This document shows positions 37,666-51,000 of a stretch of DNA of 64,000 bases, in pieces. Each line of letters starts with the position of its first letter. The stretch's first letter is position 1. Origin of the DNA: Voacanga thouarsii (lineage: Eukaryota; Streptophyta; Magnoliopsida; Gentianales; Apocynaceae). The notes beneath the pieces are model-generated. The model ran no database searches and was not told the origin of the DNA. It saw only the letters and a list, made by a program, of their open reading frames with translations. Both the position numbers and the translations under genes were made by a program. The DNA is taken from contig JANUWF010001213.1 of assembly GCA_026120185.1 (NCBI GenBank), positions 1,240,001 through 1,304,000 of the forward strand, given 5' to 3'.

Positions 37666-39215
37666 TGTTAGGGATATGCCCTAAAACAATTTGTACTTAA
37701 ACTTTTGTTATTATGTATTATATAATACTATGGGACATTTTTTTTCATGAATAGTGCATTTAGTTTTGTGGTCATCAAGTATGTGACTTGATAGTAAAAT
37801 CCTATAACAAATACAATGATTATTCTTAAATTGACCCTAGTTGATTATTATTAGTGGAACAATAATAAATTAAGATTAGTATGTTTGTGACTTGATGGCT
37901 ACATTTTATTGGTTATGGATATATGTGATATCAAGTCAAAATATAAATAAATATTAGAGAACATTGTATTGGACATGACCCACTGTAACAGTACTTCATG
38001 GAACATGCCATAAGTACTTTCTAGCCATAATGATATTAAAAGTCCTTCGACTTAAATTCATCATAATTTCCTACTTGATAAATTTTATATTTTGACGTTA
38101 TCTAAAGTTGTCTTTAGCCAGATAATAAATTAGACCACTGTTGGATATAGGATAAACCAGGGAGAGAAATATAATTGATAGTGAAGGAATTTGTCCCTCT
38201 CAATTTTGGGAGAGATGTCTATGGGCCATTTGATAAGTTAAACTGTTAAAATGCATAGTTGTACTCAAATATATCAATTTGAGATATTGATATCATTTGT
38301 TTGAATAGTCTACTATGAGATCAAGAAATAATTGATTAAACTTAATAAGAATGACATACTGCATGCCTTATACTTAATCTGGATATCGTATGACAAAAGG
38401 ACTAAATATAAAGTTATGGTTTGGTTCAAAGAGATCACTGATCTTCTTTAAACCTGGATAGTTATATTATTTTGTTAGAAACCACTTATAACTTGTGGGC
38501 CATTTAAATGTGATTTGGGCACATTACCAGCTTTAAATGAACTTATAAGGTCACACATTAAGCGAATACTTCAGGTTATGTTTCTGGTAACTAGGTTCGA
38601 TGTATCTGGAAATATGTCTAGGTTAATTGAACCTAAAAAAAATGACCAGATACAGTGAATCTGAAATATGTCCACATTTGATGTATTTGGAGGATGTCCC
38701 GATTATAAGAATCTAATTTGGTAAATTAATTAGTTAAATTATCGAAATAATGGCAGAATCTTATCATATCAGTTTTAATTTGAATTTAAAATAAAATATG
38801 ATAAGATATTATGAGAGTTGGACTCCAAGAGGTTTGGGTTATTTTTAAAAGGATAACCCTAGCCGTTTTCTGAAGTTAGCTCTCTGTCACACCATTCATG
38901 CCTCCAATTCACCAGCAAAATTAAGCCTCTCAAACTCTAGGCACTAGCATTCTCAGGTAACAAGCTAGTTCATCGTGTATATCCGATAGAGGATGTTCGC
39001 ACATTGCAGTGTCTAGTGATAGTTCGAGTTGCACATATGCCTGAAAACCAGAAGCGAGATGTCTTGATTATGTCAAACAGAGGTAATTCTGTAATTCCTA
39101 GATTGATCTTAATCGTTTGACTTGGGTCCTTGGAAGGAATTCGTGGATGTTTTCGCGTTTAGGAGTCCACGAATCCTAATATTCTATTTCTTTCTATTCT
39201 GATATTTCAATCAGT
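37666..39215 (+). mobile_element. LTR inserted in the copia protease/integrase junction
   Basis: Begins TGTTAGGGATATGCCC, a copia-type LTR start, and separates QGYFM from SISRNGKVICT of the host copia. The right end is near 39215, but neither a clean CA end nor a target duplication could be fixed. No coding domain is inside, so it is probably a solo LTR of about 1.55 kb from a different copia family. Confidence 0.6.
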
Positions 39216-41990
39216 AGAAATGGAAAAGTTATTTGCACTAGAACCATGTATGAAAATCTTTTTTATATTAATCCTATTAATTATCAAATAAATAATACTT
39301 AGACAGAACCTAATAATAAGAAGAGAAATGCCACATCAAATAACTCTTATTTATGGTACTTGAGATTAAGACATATAAATCATAATCGGATTCAAAAGTT
39401 AATCCAAAATAGGTTCTTAGACTCATTGACATTGGAAGAATGGCCTCAGTGTGAATCTCCTTATAGGTAAAATGACCAAAAAGTCCTTTACTTAAAAGGC
39501 GGAAAAGGCCAAGGAAATGTTAGAATTAGTTCATACTGATGTTTGTGGTCCTATATCTTCACCAGCTAGAGGAGGTTATAATTACTTTATCACGTTCACA
39601 GATGATCACTCACATTTTGGTTATGTTTACTTGATAAGGTACAAGTTTGATTTATTTAATATAGTCAAGGAGTTTAAGGCATAAGTAGAGCGCCAAAGAG
39701 GAAAACTAATCAAAAAGCTAAGATCAGATCATGGCGAAGAGGATCTCTTTGGTGAATTCAAGGGCTATTTAGCACATCAGGGCATTATATCTCAGCTAAC
39801 TACACCTAGTACTCCCCAACAGAATTGAGTAGTTAAGAGAAGAAATAGAACTTTAATGGAAATTGTTAGAGGCATGATAAGGCATTCTACTCTTCCTATT
39901 TCTTTTATGGGATATGCTCTGGAAATAGCAGCATATATTCTGAACTTGATGCCTTCCAAGTCAGGCCTAGACACCCTATGAGATATGGACTGGAGGAAAG
40001 CCTAGTATGAATCATCTCAAGGTATGGGGTTGTCTAGCTTATGTACTGACTAAACAACGTAATCTAGACCCAATATCAGAATGGTGCTACTTCATAGGGT
40101 ATCCAAAATGAACAAGGGATGGATGCTTTTATTATCCTAAGTGCAAAAAGTACTTATAATTACTCATATTAGGTACTTGGAGGATGAATAGAGTACATCC
40201 ACTAAGGTTTCGAATAAAGTGGAATTTGAAGAGAAATTGAGTGACACTTCAATTTCTACAACCTTAATTGAGGAACCAAAAGAGACACAACCAGATATTC
40301 CCATACAGACTAAGCCGCATCATAGTGGGATGATATCTTGGGTTTCTGACAGATAGACTGGAGAGGCCTTTGAGATGGTCTCTGACTATTAGGAATAAGA
40401 TCATGCTACATACGACAAGGCCATTATTAATATTAATATGGACAGATGGCAAGCTGCAATGGATACTGAGATTGAATCTATGTATTTCAATCGAGTCTGA
40501 GATCTTATCACTACACCTGAAGGGATTAAACCTATAGAGTAAAAGTGGGTATATAAGAGAAAGGGAGAAACGAATAGAAAGGTGGAAATCTTTAAAGGTT
40601 AGTTGCAAAAGGTTATACTCAGAAAGAATAGATCGATTATGATGATACATTTTCACATGTTGCCATGTTTATATCCATACATATTCTCTTGGCTATCGTA
40701 TGCCATTATGACTATGAGATATGTCAAATAGATGTCAAGACAGCCTTTCTTAATAGTTATCTTAGCGAAAATATCTATATGTCATAGCCTAAAGGCTTTA
40801 TTGAGAAAGACCAAGAATATATGGTCTGCAAACTTAAGAAGTCCATTTATGGACGTAAGTAAGTATCATGAGTATGGAACATGCATTTTGATGAAACTAT
40901 GAAGTCTTATAGTTTCATACAAAATACGGATGAATCATATGTATATAGGAAGTCAGATGAGAACAATGTGTCATTTATAGTACTTTATGTAGATGACATT
41001 ATACTCATTGGAAATAATGTAGGGACATTATCATCTGTAAAAGTTTGGCTATCAAGTCAATTTAGTATGAAGGATATGGGAGAAGCCAACTATATTATTG
41101 GTATTAAGCTTCTTAGAAATAGAAAGTAAAGAATATTAGGCTTATCCTAACCTATTTATATTGACAAGATATTGGTTAGGTTTAGCATAGATCAGTGCAA
41201 AAGGGCAATCATACCCTTTAGGCACAGATTGACCTTATTTTCTAAGCAGTGTCCTAAGACATAAGAAGAAAATGAAAGGATGAATAGGATTTCCTATGTC
41301 TTGATAGTGGGAAGTCTCATGTATACCATGCTTTGTATTAGGTTGGATATCTGTTTTGAAGAGGCATGGTTAGCAGGTATCAGTCAAACCCTAGGAAGAA
41401 CATTTGCAAGTTGTAAAACATATACTCAAGTATCTAAAGGGAATAAGGGATTATATGCTAGTTTACAGAGCCGAAAACTTAGTTCCTATTAGTTACATTG
41501 ACTCATACTTCTAGGCGGATAAAGATGAAAGAAAATTCACTAGTAGATATATCTTTACTTTATCTAGAGGGACTATTTCATGGAGGAGTGTCAAGTAATC
41601 TTATATTGTAGATTCTACTATAGAAGCTAAGTATGTGGCTGCTTTAGAAGCTTTTAAAGAAGCGGTTTGGCTCTAAAAGTTTCTCACAGAACTTAAAGTT
41701 ATGCTACACATGGACAAGCTCATAAAAATATATTATGACAATTCTGGAGCTGTGTCACAATGCAAGGTGCCAAGAAACTATAGGAAGAGCAAGCACATTG
41801 AAAGGAAGTATCACTTGGTCCGAGAATTTATCTAGAAACATAAGATAGTGGTTGATCAAATTTCCTCAATAAGCAATCTGGTGAACCCATTTACCATACC
41901 TTTAACAGCGAAGGTGTTTCAAAGATACTTAGATGTCATAAGGGTAGGCATATATGGACTATCACAACCCATTTAGTGTAAGTGGGAGAT
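39216..41990 (+). pseudogene. Copia integrase, reverse transcriptase and RNase H (second element)
   Basis: Integrase zinc region near 39350-39440 (LWYLRLRHINHNRI), core HTDVCGPI...GYNYFITFTDDHS (39530-39610) and the RSDHGEE/QQN region (39725-39825). Reverse transcriptase DVKTAFLNSYL near 40730 and an intact YVDDIILIGN near 40988. RNase H near 41500-41800 (TISWRSVK-stop, SKHIERKYH). Frequent TAG/TAA codons and shifts break it. It runs directly to the 3' LTR at 41991. Confidence 0.88.
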
Positions 41991-43840
41991 TGTTGGAATA
42001 TACACCTAAAATGGCCTATGTACTTCTATATTTTGAAAATTAATAAAAATTTCATTCATTAATAGTTGTTTGTTTATATATATTGCACATTGAGGTCTAA
42101 GTGTGTTAGTAAATAATCTACATGATTAGGTCGTACTTTCACAATAAGGTGTAGATTATAGGCTACTAACACATAGTGAAAAATTATTCTTGATAGATTA
42201 ATGAAGCTGGGCATTACGTCATGGTTTAGATCATTACACTTTGGTTTCCTAATGGGAAATGGTTTACCTTTAACCAATCGTAGTCTACTTATGCCAATTG
42301 TGTAAGCTTATTTTGTAATACGTAGAATTAGACCACGCAATAATAATCTTTAATAAAGTACTAAACTAAATAAAGATTACTTTATCACAGTTCTATGTGG
42401 ACGAGTACCCTGAGATTTGAGTATAAGTTGATGGACTAGTGAAGCTGGACTAATACACTTTGATATATGTCGGTTGGGGTCTTATCACAAGGCCAATAAC
42501 CTTATACTTAGGTGTATGACTCTAGTTAATTAAGACGGATTTATATGTGAAGAAATCACCTTTTTGTGATTGTCTAGGATAATCCAATAATTTAGGGCCT
42601 TGGGAAACGTGACTAAAATGTAGACTTTTGGATAGCTCCTTGTGCTAAGTGGATACATATTAGATGTCATAGATTATTGGACTAGCTATCAAATGATGAT
42701 AGATATCATTGAGAAAAGTATTAGTGCATTTTTCCTATCTCAATGACGGAAGTTACATAGAAGGGTATTTTTGTCATTACATCTATAGGTCAAAGGCACC
42801 ACACTTGCAATATTATTCTTGGAGTCAATATTTTTATATGGTGATAAATGAAATATTTAACTGCTCTTTGTTAGCTGAGGTATTTTGATCATTTTAGTAG
42901 ACAAGAATAATATGTCTTTTGGTTCCTAGAGTAGCTCAAATAACCTTAATAAATTTATTTACTATATGGACTTATTGGGTAAATTTATTATTGGAAGAAT
43001 TATTCTAGAAGTCTAATTAATTATTTATTTGGACTAGAATAAGTAATTGGATCAATTTAATTAATTGGTTTATTAATTAATTATCTTAAGTAATTTTATA
43101 TTGCCCTCAAATAGTTTAATTAATTACTACAAGAACTAATTTAATTAATTATCTTAGGTAATTTTTATATTGGGCCCAAATAGATTAATTAATTTATAAA
43201 AGAGTTAATTAATTAGTCATGGCTAATTAGAGAACAACCCTGGCCCACCAGGATTTTTAGTTACGGCATAGGGAATTAAAAAATCCCTGGGAGCAGCAAC
43301 ATGTAAAAAGGAAAATTGAAAATATGAAAAGAAATAGGAAAGCTGGCTATTGAGTTTGTAAAGGAAAAGGAAAGCTGGAGAAATTTTATAAAAAGGCATC
43401 TCGTCTGCCTGAGGATGGTTGACTGATTTTCCTATAAGAAAAAAAAAAAAAAAAGTTGTCGTTGGTTTTTCCTTGTAACAAACGTAGCCACTATTTTTCT
43501 TTTCATTTCGTTTCCCTTTAACGTTTAGCTCATCCGTTTTTCTTCCAATCTTCTTCACCATAATTCTACTTTCACCAGTAGAGGTCTATAAAGTTAGAGA
43601 ATACTCTAAAAGGTCAAGAGTTGGTAAACGTGGTAACTGTTTGATGCGAAGGAGTCGACAGTTAGCTAGTGTCCTCGTGGAACAAGTAGACATTCTTGTT
43701 CAGAAAGTGCTGTCAAATCCAAATCCAACTCCATTTATTCAAATTAAACACCCTAGAAGTAAATACTCCTAGATTTTGACTCAAAAAAATTTTTAATTTG
43801 CTATCTTCTACTGCGTATTTTATTTTTCTGTAGTCCTTTA
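41991..43840 (+). repeat. 3' LTR of the second copia element
   Basis: Begins TGTTGGAATATACACC after AAGTGGGAGAT (polypurine-like) and ends near GTAGTCCTTTA, aligned to the end of the solo LTR at 27576. About 1.85 kb. The matching 5' LTR was not found before the gag at 31432, so the element is 5'-truncated. Confidence 0.8.
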
Positions 43841-44957
43841 TACAACATATGTAAAATACCGAATCCAACCTCACCAGCTCCATGGAAATCCAAGAATTCA
43901 AAACAATTTTTGCAGAACAAATCAAAAGAATAATAATAGAAAAGAAATCATCGAACTCATCGGCGGAAATGCACAGCAAGAAAACCCATCTTCAATTGGG
44001 CTTACTGACACTTGTTTATTTGTGTTCAAAATTATTGCCCGAACATTTCTATTAAAACTCGGGGTGGCTGCTATATTAGAACTGCTTGTTTTAGTTTTGA
44101 CTTCAATTTTTTGCACCAGAACTGCACTATCCAAAGCCAATTCAGATTTTGATTCTTGGCAGAATTGGCAATTTGAACATAAATAAACCAAGTGTCGATG
44201 ACAAAATCAAAAAATTTAATATAATTTGATAATAAGATAGCAGATTCTATTGTTGAAAAGAATGTAAGCCGGGCAAGTGATGTGAAGATGGTAGCGGCCA
44301 GAGACAAAGGTGTTGACTTTCCATTTCACAAGCCCATACATCTTAATCATCAGCTAATCAATAAATTCATATTTTATCATTAGGGTTGCTAGAGTAGATG
44401 GTGAGTTGGTTGGTGGTGGATAGGATGTTTGGTGCAGAGACATTAAAGTTGAAGATGGTGGCCTTTTGGAGGAAAAATGGTGGTTTGTGGGGTTGAAGAA
44501 TAGCCTAGACAAAAAGAATGGTCAGTAGGAAGATGAAAAGGGTTATTAAAAGACGAGCACATAGATGTTGGAAAAGCTGCTTCTACTTCCTCTTTAGCTA
44601 TTAGAAGAGTCCGAAACCGATGGATCAGCAATAGCAGCAATTCCAGAGAAAGTAGAATTGTAGTGGCAATGAACAACAAGGAGAAGAGGAAAATGGAAAA
44701 AAAGAATACCAAAAGAAAAAAGAAAAAAGAAAATTTTTAAAATGAACAAAAAAAGATAATAATATATTTTATTATTAAAAATTATGAATTATCGAAATGC
44801 CCTTAAAAATTAATAGAATTGTCAGTTGACCATTCAACTGATAGAAGGGCAAAAGCTGGACGATTAAAAAGTTCGAGTAACGTTTTTATGCTTTTTTTAA
44901 TTGGAGGGCAAAACTTGAATTTTGAAATAGTTTGAGGTCACCAGGATAGTTTGCCCT
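43841..44957. other. Unassigned sequence, possibly transposon-derived
   Basis: Minus-strand frames (43713-44307, 44443-44712) are short, overlapping or rich in Phe/Leu from purine-rich + strand DNA, and show no domain. The segment 44840-44957, with paired GGGCAAAA phrases (GAAGGGCAAAAGCTGG; GGAGGGCAAAACTTG), resembles a non-autonomous DNA transposon end, but no terminal repeats were established. Confidence 0.35.
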
Positions 44958-45963
44958 TATGAAATTCTGGAATGGTTGAAGTTCTGATATTGAGATTTGA
45001 AATATATGGTATTTCAAATATTTTTGAAAAAATAATTATGTGAAAGGATGTTGGATTGGGATAATGTGGAGTGGCATTGAGACATTGCGATTATCAAAGC
45101 ATTGAGTACTCAGCAGGGGCTTTGATTGAGTACTAGTCTACGTTAGAGATAAATGGTTCCAAGTAACCTGATCAGTTTTGGAATTTGTTTTACTCTAAAT
45201 AGGGCGACGAGACATTGAAATTAGCCACCCTTAGCTAGTAACACGTTTTCGCTGGTGAAAACGGAGGACGGGCATGGAACACCTGTGCTGGTATGGCAAG
45301 CTATGACGATGGTTAAAGTGTGATTGGTTGTACTGTACGCACTAGGTTAATCATGCATTTTATCATATTCATAATATTATGATCCTATGGGGTTGATGTT
45401 TTCAATTGGGCTAATGTTCCTTCCATGTGATATCATAATATGAGTTACTATGAGTTTTGGATATGGAGATCATATTTTGAGAATACAATATGATTTGCTA
45501 CTAAAAGCTCAATGTTATTTTACAGTTTTTTTTCGAAAAGTAAGAAAAAATTATATTCAGTAAACATGTTACTCACTTCCAAAACATGCATCACCAAAGA
45601 TATTTGTCAAAATTCTCATAGCACACACTGGGACATACTGATTTTATATCTCACATGGTTTTATTCGTGTTTTCAGGCACACTAGTATAGGTCTTCGACT
45701 TGTATAGAATCAAGACCTGAGAGAGGATATCTTATGTGTTTTGGAAAATACTTTGTATTTTAGTATTCGGGTTTTATGAGTTATGTTCAAGAAAGCTTGT
45801 AAGGACTAATGTTGACTTATCTTCTAAATTTATGATCAAGTTTCCTTTGGAAGTTATTAAAGCTTTCTAGTTTATTTACATAATTATTTCATTATAAAGC
45901 TACTTACTACTTAGATAGGAAGACACCACAACCATTCGGGCCCTATGGTTGCAGGGAGTTACA
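44958..45963 (+). mobile_element. Gypsy-type LTR fragment, 3' end
   Basis: Ends GCAGGGAGTTACA at 45963, directly abutting array sequence (AGATTGAACTTAATC). The ending resembles the TTACA end of the solo LTR at 25214. The left end is not resolved, and no coding is inside. Confidence 0.45.
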
Positions 45964-46408
45964 AGATTGAACTTAATCTTTTGCAAGGCCATGTTCTGGA
46001 TCATGACCACTGAACATTAGGAAAGGAAATCGATGATATTATGGCAAGAAGAGTTTGAAGCATAATTTGAGAGTAGGAGGCCATAGTGGATTCGAATTGT
46101 GAAAATATCCATTAGCTTGATTCTTTGATTTTCATAGCGTTTTGGAATTCACGAATAAAAAAATTAATTATGAATGGCTCCACAAAAATAAAATTCATAG
46201 GCCAAAAATAGAAAATTTGAGATTGGCTACTCCATATATTACGGTTCCTAGTACTTAGATTAGAGGTTAACAACATTCTTATTGTTATACCACTTCGAAT
46301 AGGATCTAATCCTTAAAGAATAAATTTTAGCCATGTTATTTATTTTTTGCAATGTAAAAGTTTGAATATGAGATTTAGACAAGTTACTTAGCAAGTGATT
46401 CATTAAAA
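45964..46408 (+). other. Array spacer resumes
   Basis: Starts at an earlier point of the repeat (GAACTTAATCTTTTGC) than where the array broke off at 28304. The intervening nest is therefore not a simple insertion at one site; deletion, duplication or unequal exchange also took place. No gene. Confidence 0.7.
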
Positions 46409-46780
46409 ACAGTAGACATTCCAGACAAGATACATATGGATGGAGGATGCCACATGTGGTAAATATGTTATTCACATGCCACACATCAGAAGGCATTTTA
46501 TGGAAAACAAAATATCAGCATATAGAATTGGCATAACATATCATGGAGCATTTAATGTGAACCAACCATTTAATGTTTCTATTTGAACAGGCTGAAAGTT
46601 TCTATTTCAACAAAGATGGAATGTGCACAAAAAAAAAAAAAAAAAAAAAGAAACTTGTTCACTGGAGTGTTGAAATGGACTCTATATGCTGGATTTTCCA
46701 GCTTTGGGCTTTTTGGAATATCAAATGGCTCAAAAAATATTGACAACAATATAACTAATCATTTCATATACCATAACTGA
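46409..46780 (+). pseudogene. Mini-gene m4: promoter-like sequence plus exon 4 with poly-A expansion
   Basis: Upstream-type sequence, then the intron-3 tail and acceptor GAACAG, then exon 4 (from about 46591). A run of about 21 A begins at 46629, at the SKMK codons. The rest reads LYAGFSSFGLFGISNGSKNI with one frame slip (TTGAAATGG). Confidence 0.8.
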
Positions 46781-47689
46781 TGATCAATTTAAAACCTTAG
46801 AGCTATATATTTGCTTTCTCTTGTTATCAAGAAGTTCAATGTTTTGTGTTCGTTTGGGGAAGAGTGGGAATGAGAGAGATTGGGAGATAGATCATTTAGT
46901 GTATAAATTGATAGTGAAGTTCTGGCAATTTATTTAACTGTGCTCATATCGTTTATGTTACTCATATAATTGGATTCCGAACTTCCTTGTACTTTTCTTT
47001 TTTGTAATCAAATATGGAAGGTAAATGGTGAAAAATGTGGCAAATCTCATTTCATAGATATTATATAAGCCAAGAAAATAAAAAAGAAGAAGCTAAGATG
47101 AAAGTCAATTCTAAAGTACATTGATATCTAAATACAATCATTAAATAAGTTAGTTGGGTATCGTGCATAATGTTTTATATCCACAACATTAAAACTTTTA
47201 CCATTGAATTCATTAATTTACCATCTCGTTGCATTAGATTGAACTTAATATTCTACAGGGCCTGGTTCTAGATCTTGACCACTAAACATTTAGAAAGGAA
47301 ATAAAAGATACTGTGGCAACAAGACTTCGAATCCTAATTGGGGGGGGGGGGGGGGGGAGAGGCTATAGAGTATCCAAATTGCGAGAATATCCGTTTGCTT
47401 GATTCTTTAATTTTCAAAGCCTATTAGAATTTACAAATTAAAGAATTAATTATGTATGGCTTAACAAAATAAAAAAAAAATCTTGGGATGAAAAAGAAAA
47501 TTTGAGATTAGTAACTCAATACATTATAATTCCTAGTACTACGATTAGAGGTTAACGACATTCTTAATGTAATACCACTTTGAATTGGACTCCAATATTC
47601 AAACTACAAAATTTATCCCTGTTATTCTGTGTTTTGAAATGGAAAAGTTTGAATAGGCAATTTAGATAAGTTACTTATCAAGTGATTCA
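46781..47689 (+). other. Spacer between m4 and copy E, with an 18-G run
   Basis: Array spacer without a gene. A homopolymer of 18 G lies at 47340-47357, where sister spacers read TTTGGGAGTGGGAG or similar. Confidence 0.7.
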
Positions 47690-48003
47690 TAAAAAACTTG
47701 GACATTCCAACAATGGTAAATATGGATGAAGGATGACGCTTGTCATAAAAATGTTATTTATCGGCCACACATCAAAAGGCATTTTATGGAAAATAGCATA
47801 TCTTCCATGTAGAACTGGCACAACACATCATAGGGTATGTAATGTGAACCAAGGTATTTGCCATGCAGAGAGAATTTTCCATTGCAATTGGACACGTTTC
47901 CTGATGTTTTTTCCACTATAAATAACCAACATGCTATGAATGATTTCCTTGCAAATCATATACAAATCAAATAATCCATCTTCCCCACTTTGAAGAACAA
48001 GAA
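47690..48003 (+). promoter_or_regulatory. Upstream/promoter region of copy E
   Basis: Aligned with 8310-8620. The TATA-like TATAAA lies at 47917-47922. The G-box seen in copy C is changed (GACGCTTGTC). It drives, at most, a disabled gene. Confidence 0.5.
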
Positions 48004-49685
48004 ATGGAGCAAGAAACTATGGTGGTGATTGTAGGAGCTAGCCCTGCAGGTCTAGCGGCTTCAGCTTGCCTAAAAGCCCAAGAAATGCCTAATGTTTTCT
48101 TGAAAAAGGAGAATTAATTGTTGCAATTCATTATGGAAAAAGCATTCATATTATTTCTTTAAGCTTCATTTGTCAAAGGAATTTTTCCAACTTTCTCATA
48201 TGCCATTCCCTTTTGATGCACCCGCATTTGTTTCGAAGTCTGATTTTATCTAGTATTTGGATAACTATACCTCTCACTTTGAAATCAACCCTATGTATAA
48301 TCAACTTGTTCAGTTAGCTTTATTTGATACCCATGATAGAGAATGGATTACTTTAGTCAAGGACAAGCCATCAAGAACGATTAAGAAGTTTGTTGCAAAG
48401 TTTCTTGTCATTTCAACTGGTGAAAATAGTAAACCATTTATTCCGAAAATTGAAAGACTTGATACTTTTCGTGGGACATTGATTCATTCTTTAAGTTATA
48501 AAAATGTTAAAGAATTTTCAAAGAAAGATTCCTTGGTAGTAGGTTGTGGAAATTCAGGCATGGAAATTGCTTATGATTTGGAAAACTATGATGTAAAGGC
48601 CTCGATTGTTATTCACAAGCCTGTAAGTTTTCAAACTAAGTATTAATCCTTATTTAAATATTTATTGTCTCATTTTCTATTATTTGAGATATTGCCCAAT
48701 ATGTAATTGTTCTATTCATTTGACATAATTTTAGGGAAAAAATTATTTCCATGTCTATTTTTCTACTACAACATCATTTCAATTATTGCAATCCATAATT
48801 TTCCTTAAATGCAATTACTAGAACAAGAAACATATGATTTTCTTTTTCACATTTTTCTGTACATTAATGCCTTTATGGTAATTTTTGGTGTTTCAATATT
48901 TCAAGTCACTATAGAATGTTTTTATTACCATTTTCTCTATTAGTTTTTTAATTGACTTATTTCTTTTGCCTTGTAAGTCAAGTGTATGTTCTCACAAAAG
49001 AAATATTGACACCTAGAATGATACTTTCGTAATTTTTTCCTTGTAATATTGTGGATACACTTGTTCTCATGTTTGTGCATTTTGTGTTTAGAAATATTTT
49101 TGACTTTGGTCTTCAAAGTCTAATTGGGGGACCTTTCCATCTAAAGAAAACAACGGGGCAGTCTCCAGTTGTAGAAGTTGGAACAATCCACAAGATCAAA
49201 TCTGGAGAAATTAAGGTACTTATGTAGGAAATTTAAAAAATTAACCATAATTATGTGCTACGCCCAATTTACAACTTTTTTTTCTTCACAGGTTGTCCCA
49301 TCAATAACGAAGATTTAAAATATTTTTGTTAAATTTTCAAATGATAAAATAGAAAATTTTGATGCAATTATTCTTGCAATTGGCTATAGAAGTACAGTGA
49401 GCAATTAGCTAAAAGTGCGTTAAAATTTCATTTTCAGTAACAAAAAAGTAACTTGATGAGGTAGTAAGTTGATTTCTTATTGATTTTGCTATGTTTCTTT
49501 TTGCACAGGATGATAGTTTCTATTTCAACAAAGATGGAATGCCAATCATATTGAAACCTTCTAGCTAGAAAAGCGGAAATGGACTCTATTGTACTGGATT
49601 TTCAAGCTCTGGGCATTTCGGAATATCAAATCTTGCAAAACATTTTGCCAAAGGTATAGCTTCTCATTTCATATACCAAGAATGA
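48004..49685 (+). pseudogene. YUCCA-like copy E, pseudogene
   Basis: Starts MEQETMVVIVGASPAGLAAS: the second Gly of the FAD motif GxGxxG has become Ser. Stops follow at about 48114 (GAGAATTAA) and 48249 (ATCTAGTATT), with a frame change between. Late exon 1 is well kept (ISTGENSKPFIPKI, VVGCGNSGMEIAYDL), and its donor GTAAGT at 48623 is intact. The exon-2 acceptor is shifted (CAAGTG for CAGGTG). Exon 3 has stops (AAGATTTAAAA; GTTAAATTT). Exon 4 from 49510 has a TAG (TAGCTAGAAAAG). Confidence 0.88.
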
Positions 49686-50620
49686 CAATCAATTCAATAA
49701 TTGGCAGCTATATTTGCTATCTCAAGTTATCAAGAAGTGTTTATGTTTTTGCGAGTGATAGGGGGAAAAAAGGAGAAAGTGTTGGGGGGGGTGGATATGG
49801 ATCATTTAGTATTTAAATTTGAAAGTAAAGTTCTACAGTTTGTTTAATTGTGCTCATATTATTTTTATTTCATTTATGTAACTCATATAATATGATTCCA
49901 CCACATTTGTCATTTTTTTAATTCAAATTTGGATGGAAAGATTGTGAAAAATGAGGAAAATCTCATTTCGTAGATTTCGTGGGAGTCATGAAAATTGAAA
50001 AAAAAGTAAATAATGGAGTACAAGTGAAGAAAACGATGAAAATCAGTTCTGACGTACATTGTTGTCTAAATAGAATCATTAAACAAGTAATTTAGCCTTG
50101 TGTACAATGTTCTATATCCACAACACTAAAACTTGTACCCTTGAAATCATTAATTACCATCTCAACACATTAGATTAAACCAAATCTGCTGCAAGGCCGA
50201 GTTCTGGTTATTGACCACTGATTATTCTAAAAGGAAATTGATGATATTATGGCAACAAGGGTTCAAAGCATAATTTGGGATTGGGAGGCCATAGCGGATC
50301 CGAATTGTGAGAATATTTGTCAGCTCGGTTCTTTGATTTTCATAGCATTTTGGAATTTATAATTTAAAAAAATTTAATTATGGACAACTCGGCAAAAATA
50401 AAATTCTTAGGCCACAAATAGAAAAATTGAGACTGGCGACTCAATATATTAATGTTCCTAGTACTTGGATTAGAGGTAAACAACATTCTCAATGTTATAC
50501 CACTTCGAATAAGACACCAATCCTCAAAGAATAAAATTTAGCTGCGTAATTTGTTTTTTTTTTTTCAATGTAAAATTTTGAATAGGAAATTTAGATAAGT
50601 TACTTATCAAATGATTCCTC
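49686..50620 (+). other. 3' flank/spacer of copy E
   Basis: No gene. A G-rich tract lies near 49760-49796. The rest is array spacer in its long form (about 1.1 kb to the next mini exon). Confidence 0.65.
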
Positions 50621-51000
50621 AAAAACTTTAGACATTCTAGGCAAGATACATATGGATAGAGGATGCCATGTATAGTAAATATGTAGTTCACATTACACAT
50701 ATCAGAAGGCATTTTATGGAAAACAAAATATTTGGCATATAGAGCTTGAGCAACACATCATACAACTTTTAATTTGAACAAACCATTTAATGTTTCTATT
50801 TGAACGGGATGATAGTTGCTATTTCAACAAAGATGGAAAGTAACAAAAAAAAAAAAAAGAAAAAAAGGAGAGAAATGTGCTCTTTGGAATGCTGAAAATG
50901 GACTCTAATGCGCTTGATTTTCTAGCTTTGGGTTTTTCCAAATATCAAAGGATGCAAAAAATATTGCCAACTATATTACTACTCATTTCATATACCTAGA
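50621..51000 (+). pseudogene. Mini-gene m5: promoter-like sequence plus exon 4 with A-rich expansion
   Basis: Same architecture as m2 and m4. The acceptor is lost (GAACGG). At the SKMK position the sequence is A-rich with two G interruptions (about 50844-50870). The later exon is recognisable but has a TAA (GACTCTAATG). Confidence 0.78.

Noticed and set aside
25270..43840. One giant copia element with LTRs at 25270 and 41991
   Set aside because: YUCCA array sequence directly follows the first LTR (27577-28304), and its flanks behave as a solo-LTR duplication.
44443..44712. Minus-strand frame MVFFFSIFLFSLLF as a secreted or membrane protein
   Set aside because: Opposite a GA-rich tract, no homology recognised, no neighbouring exons or promoter.
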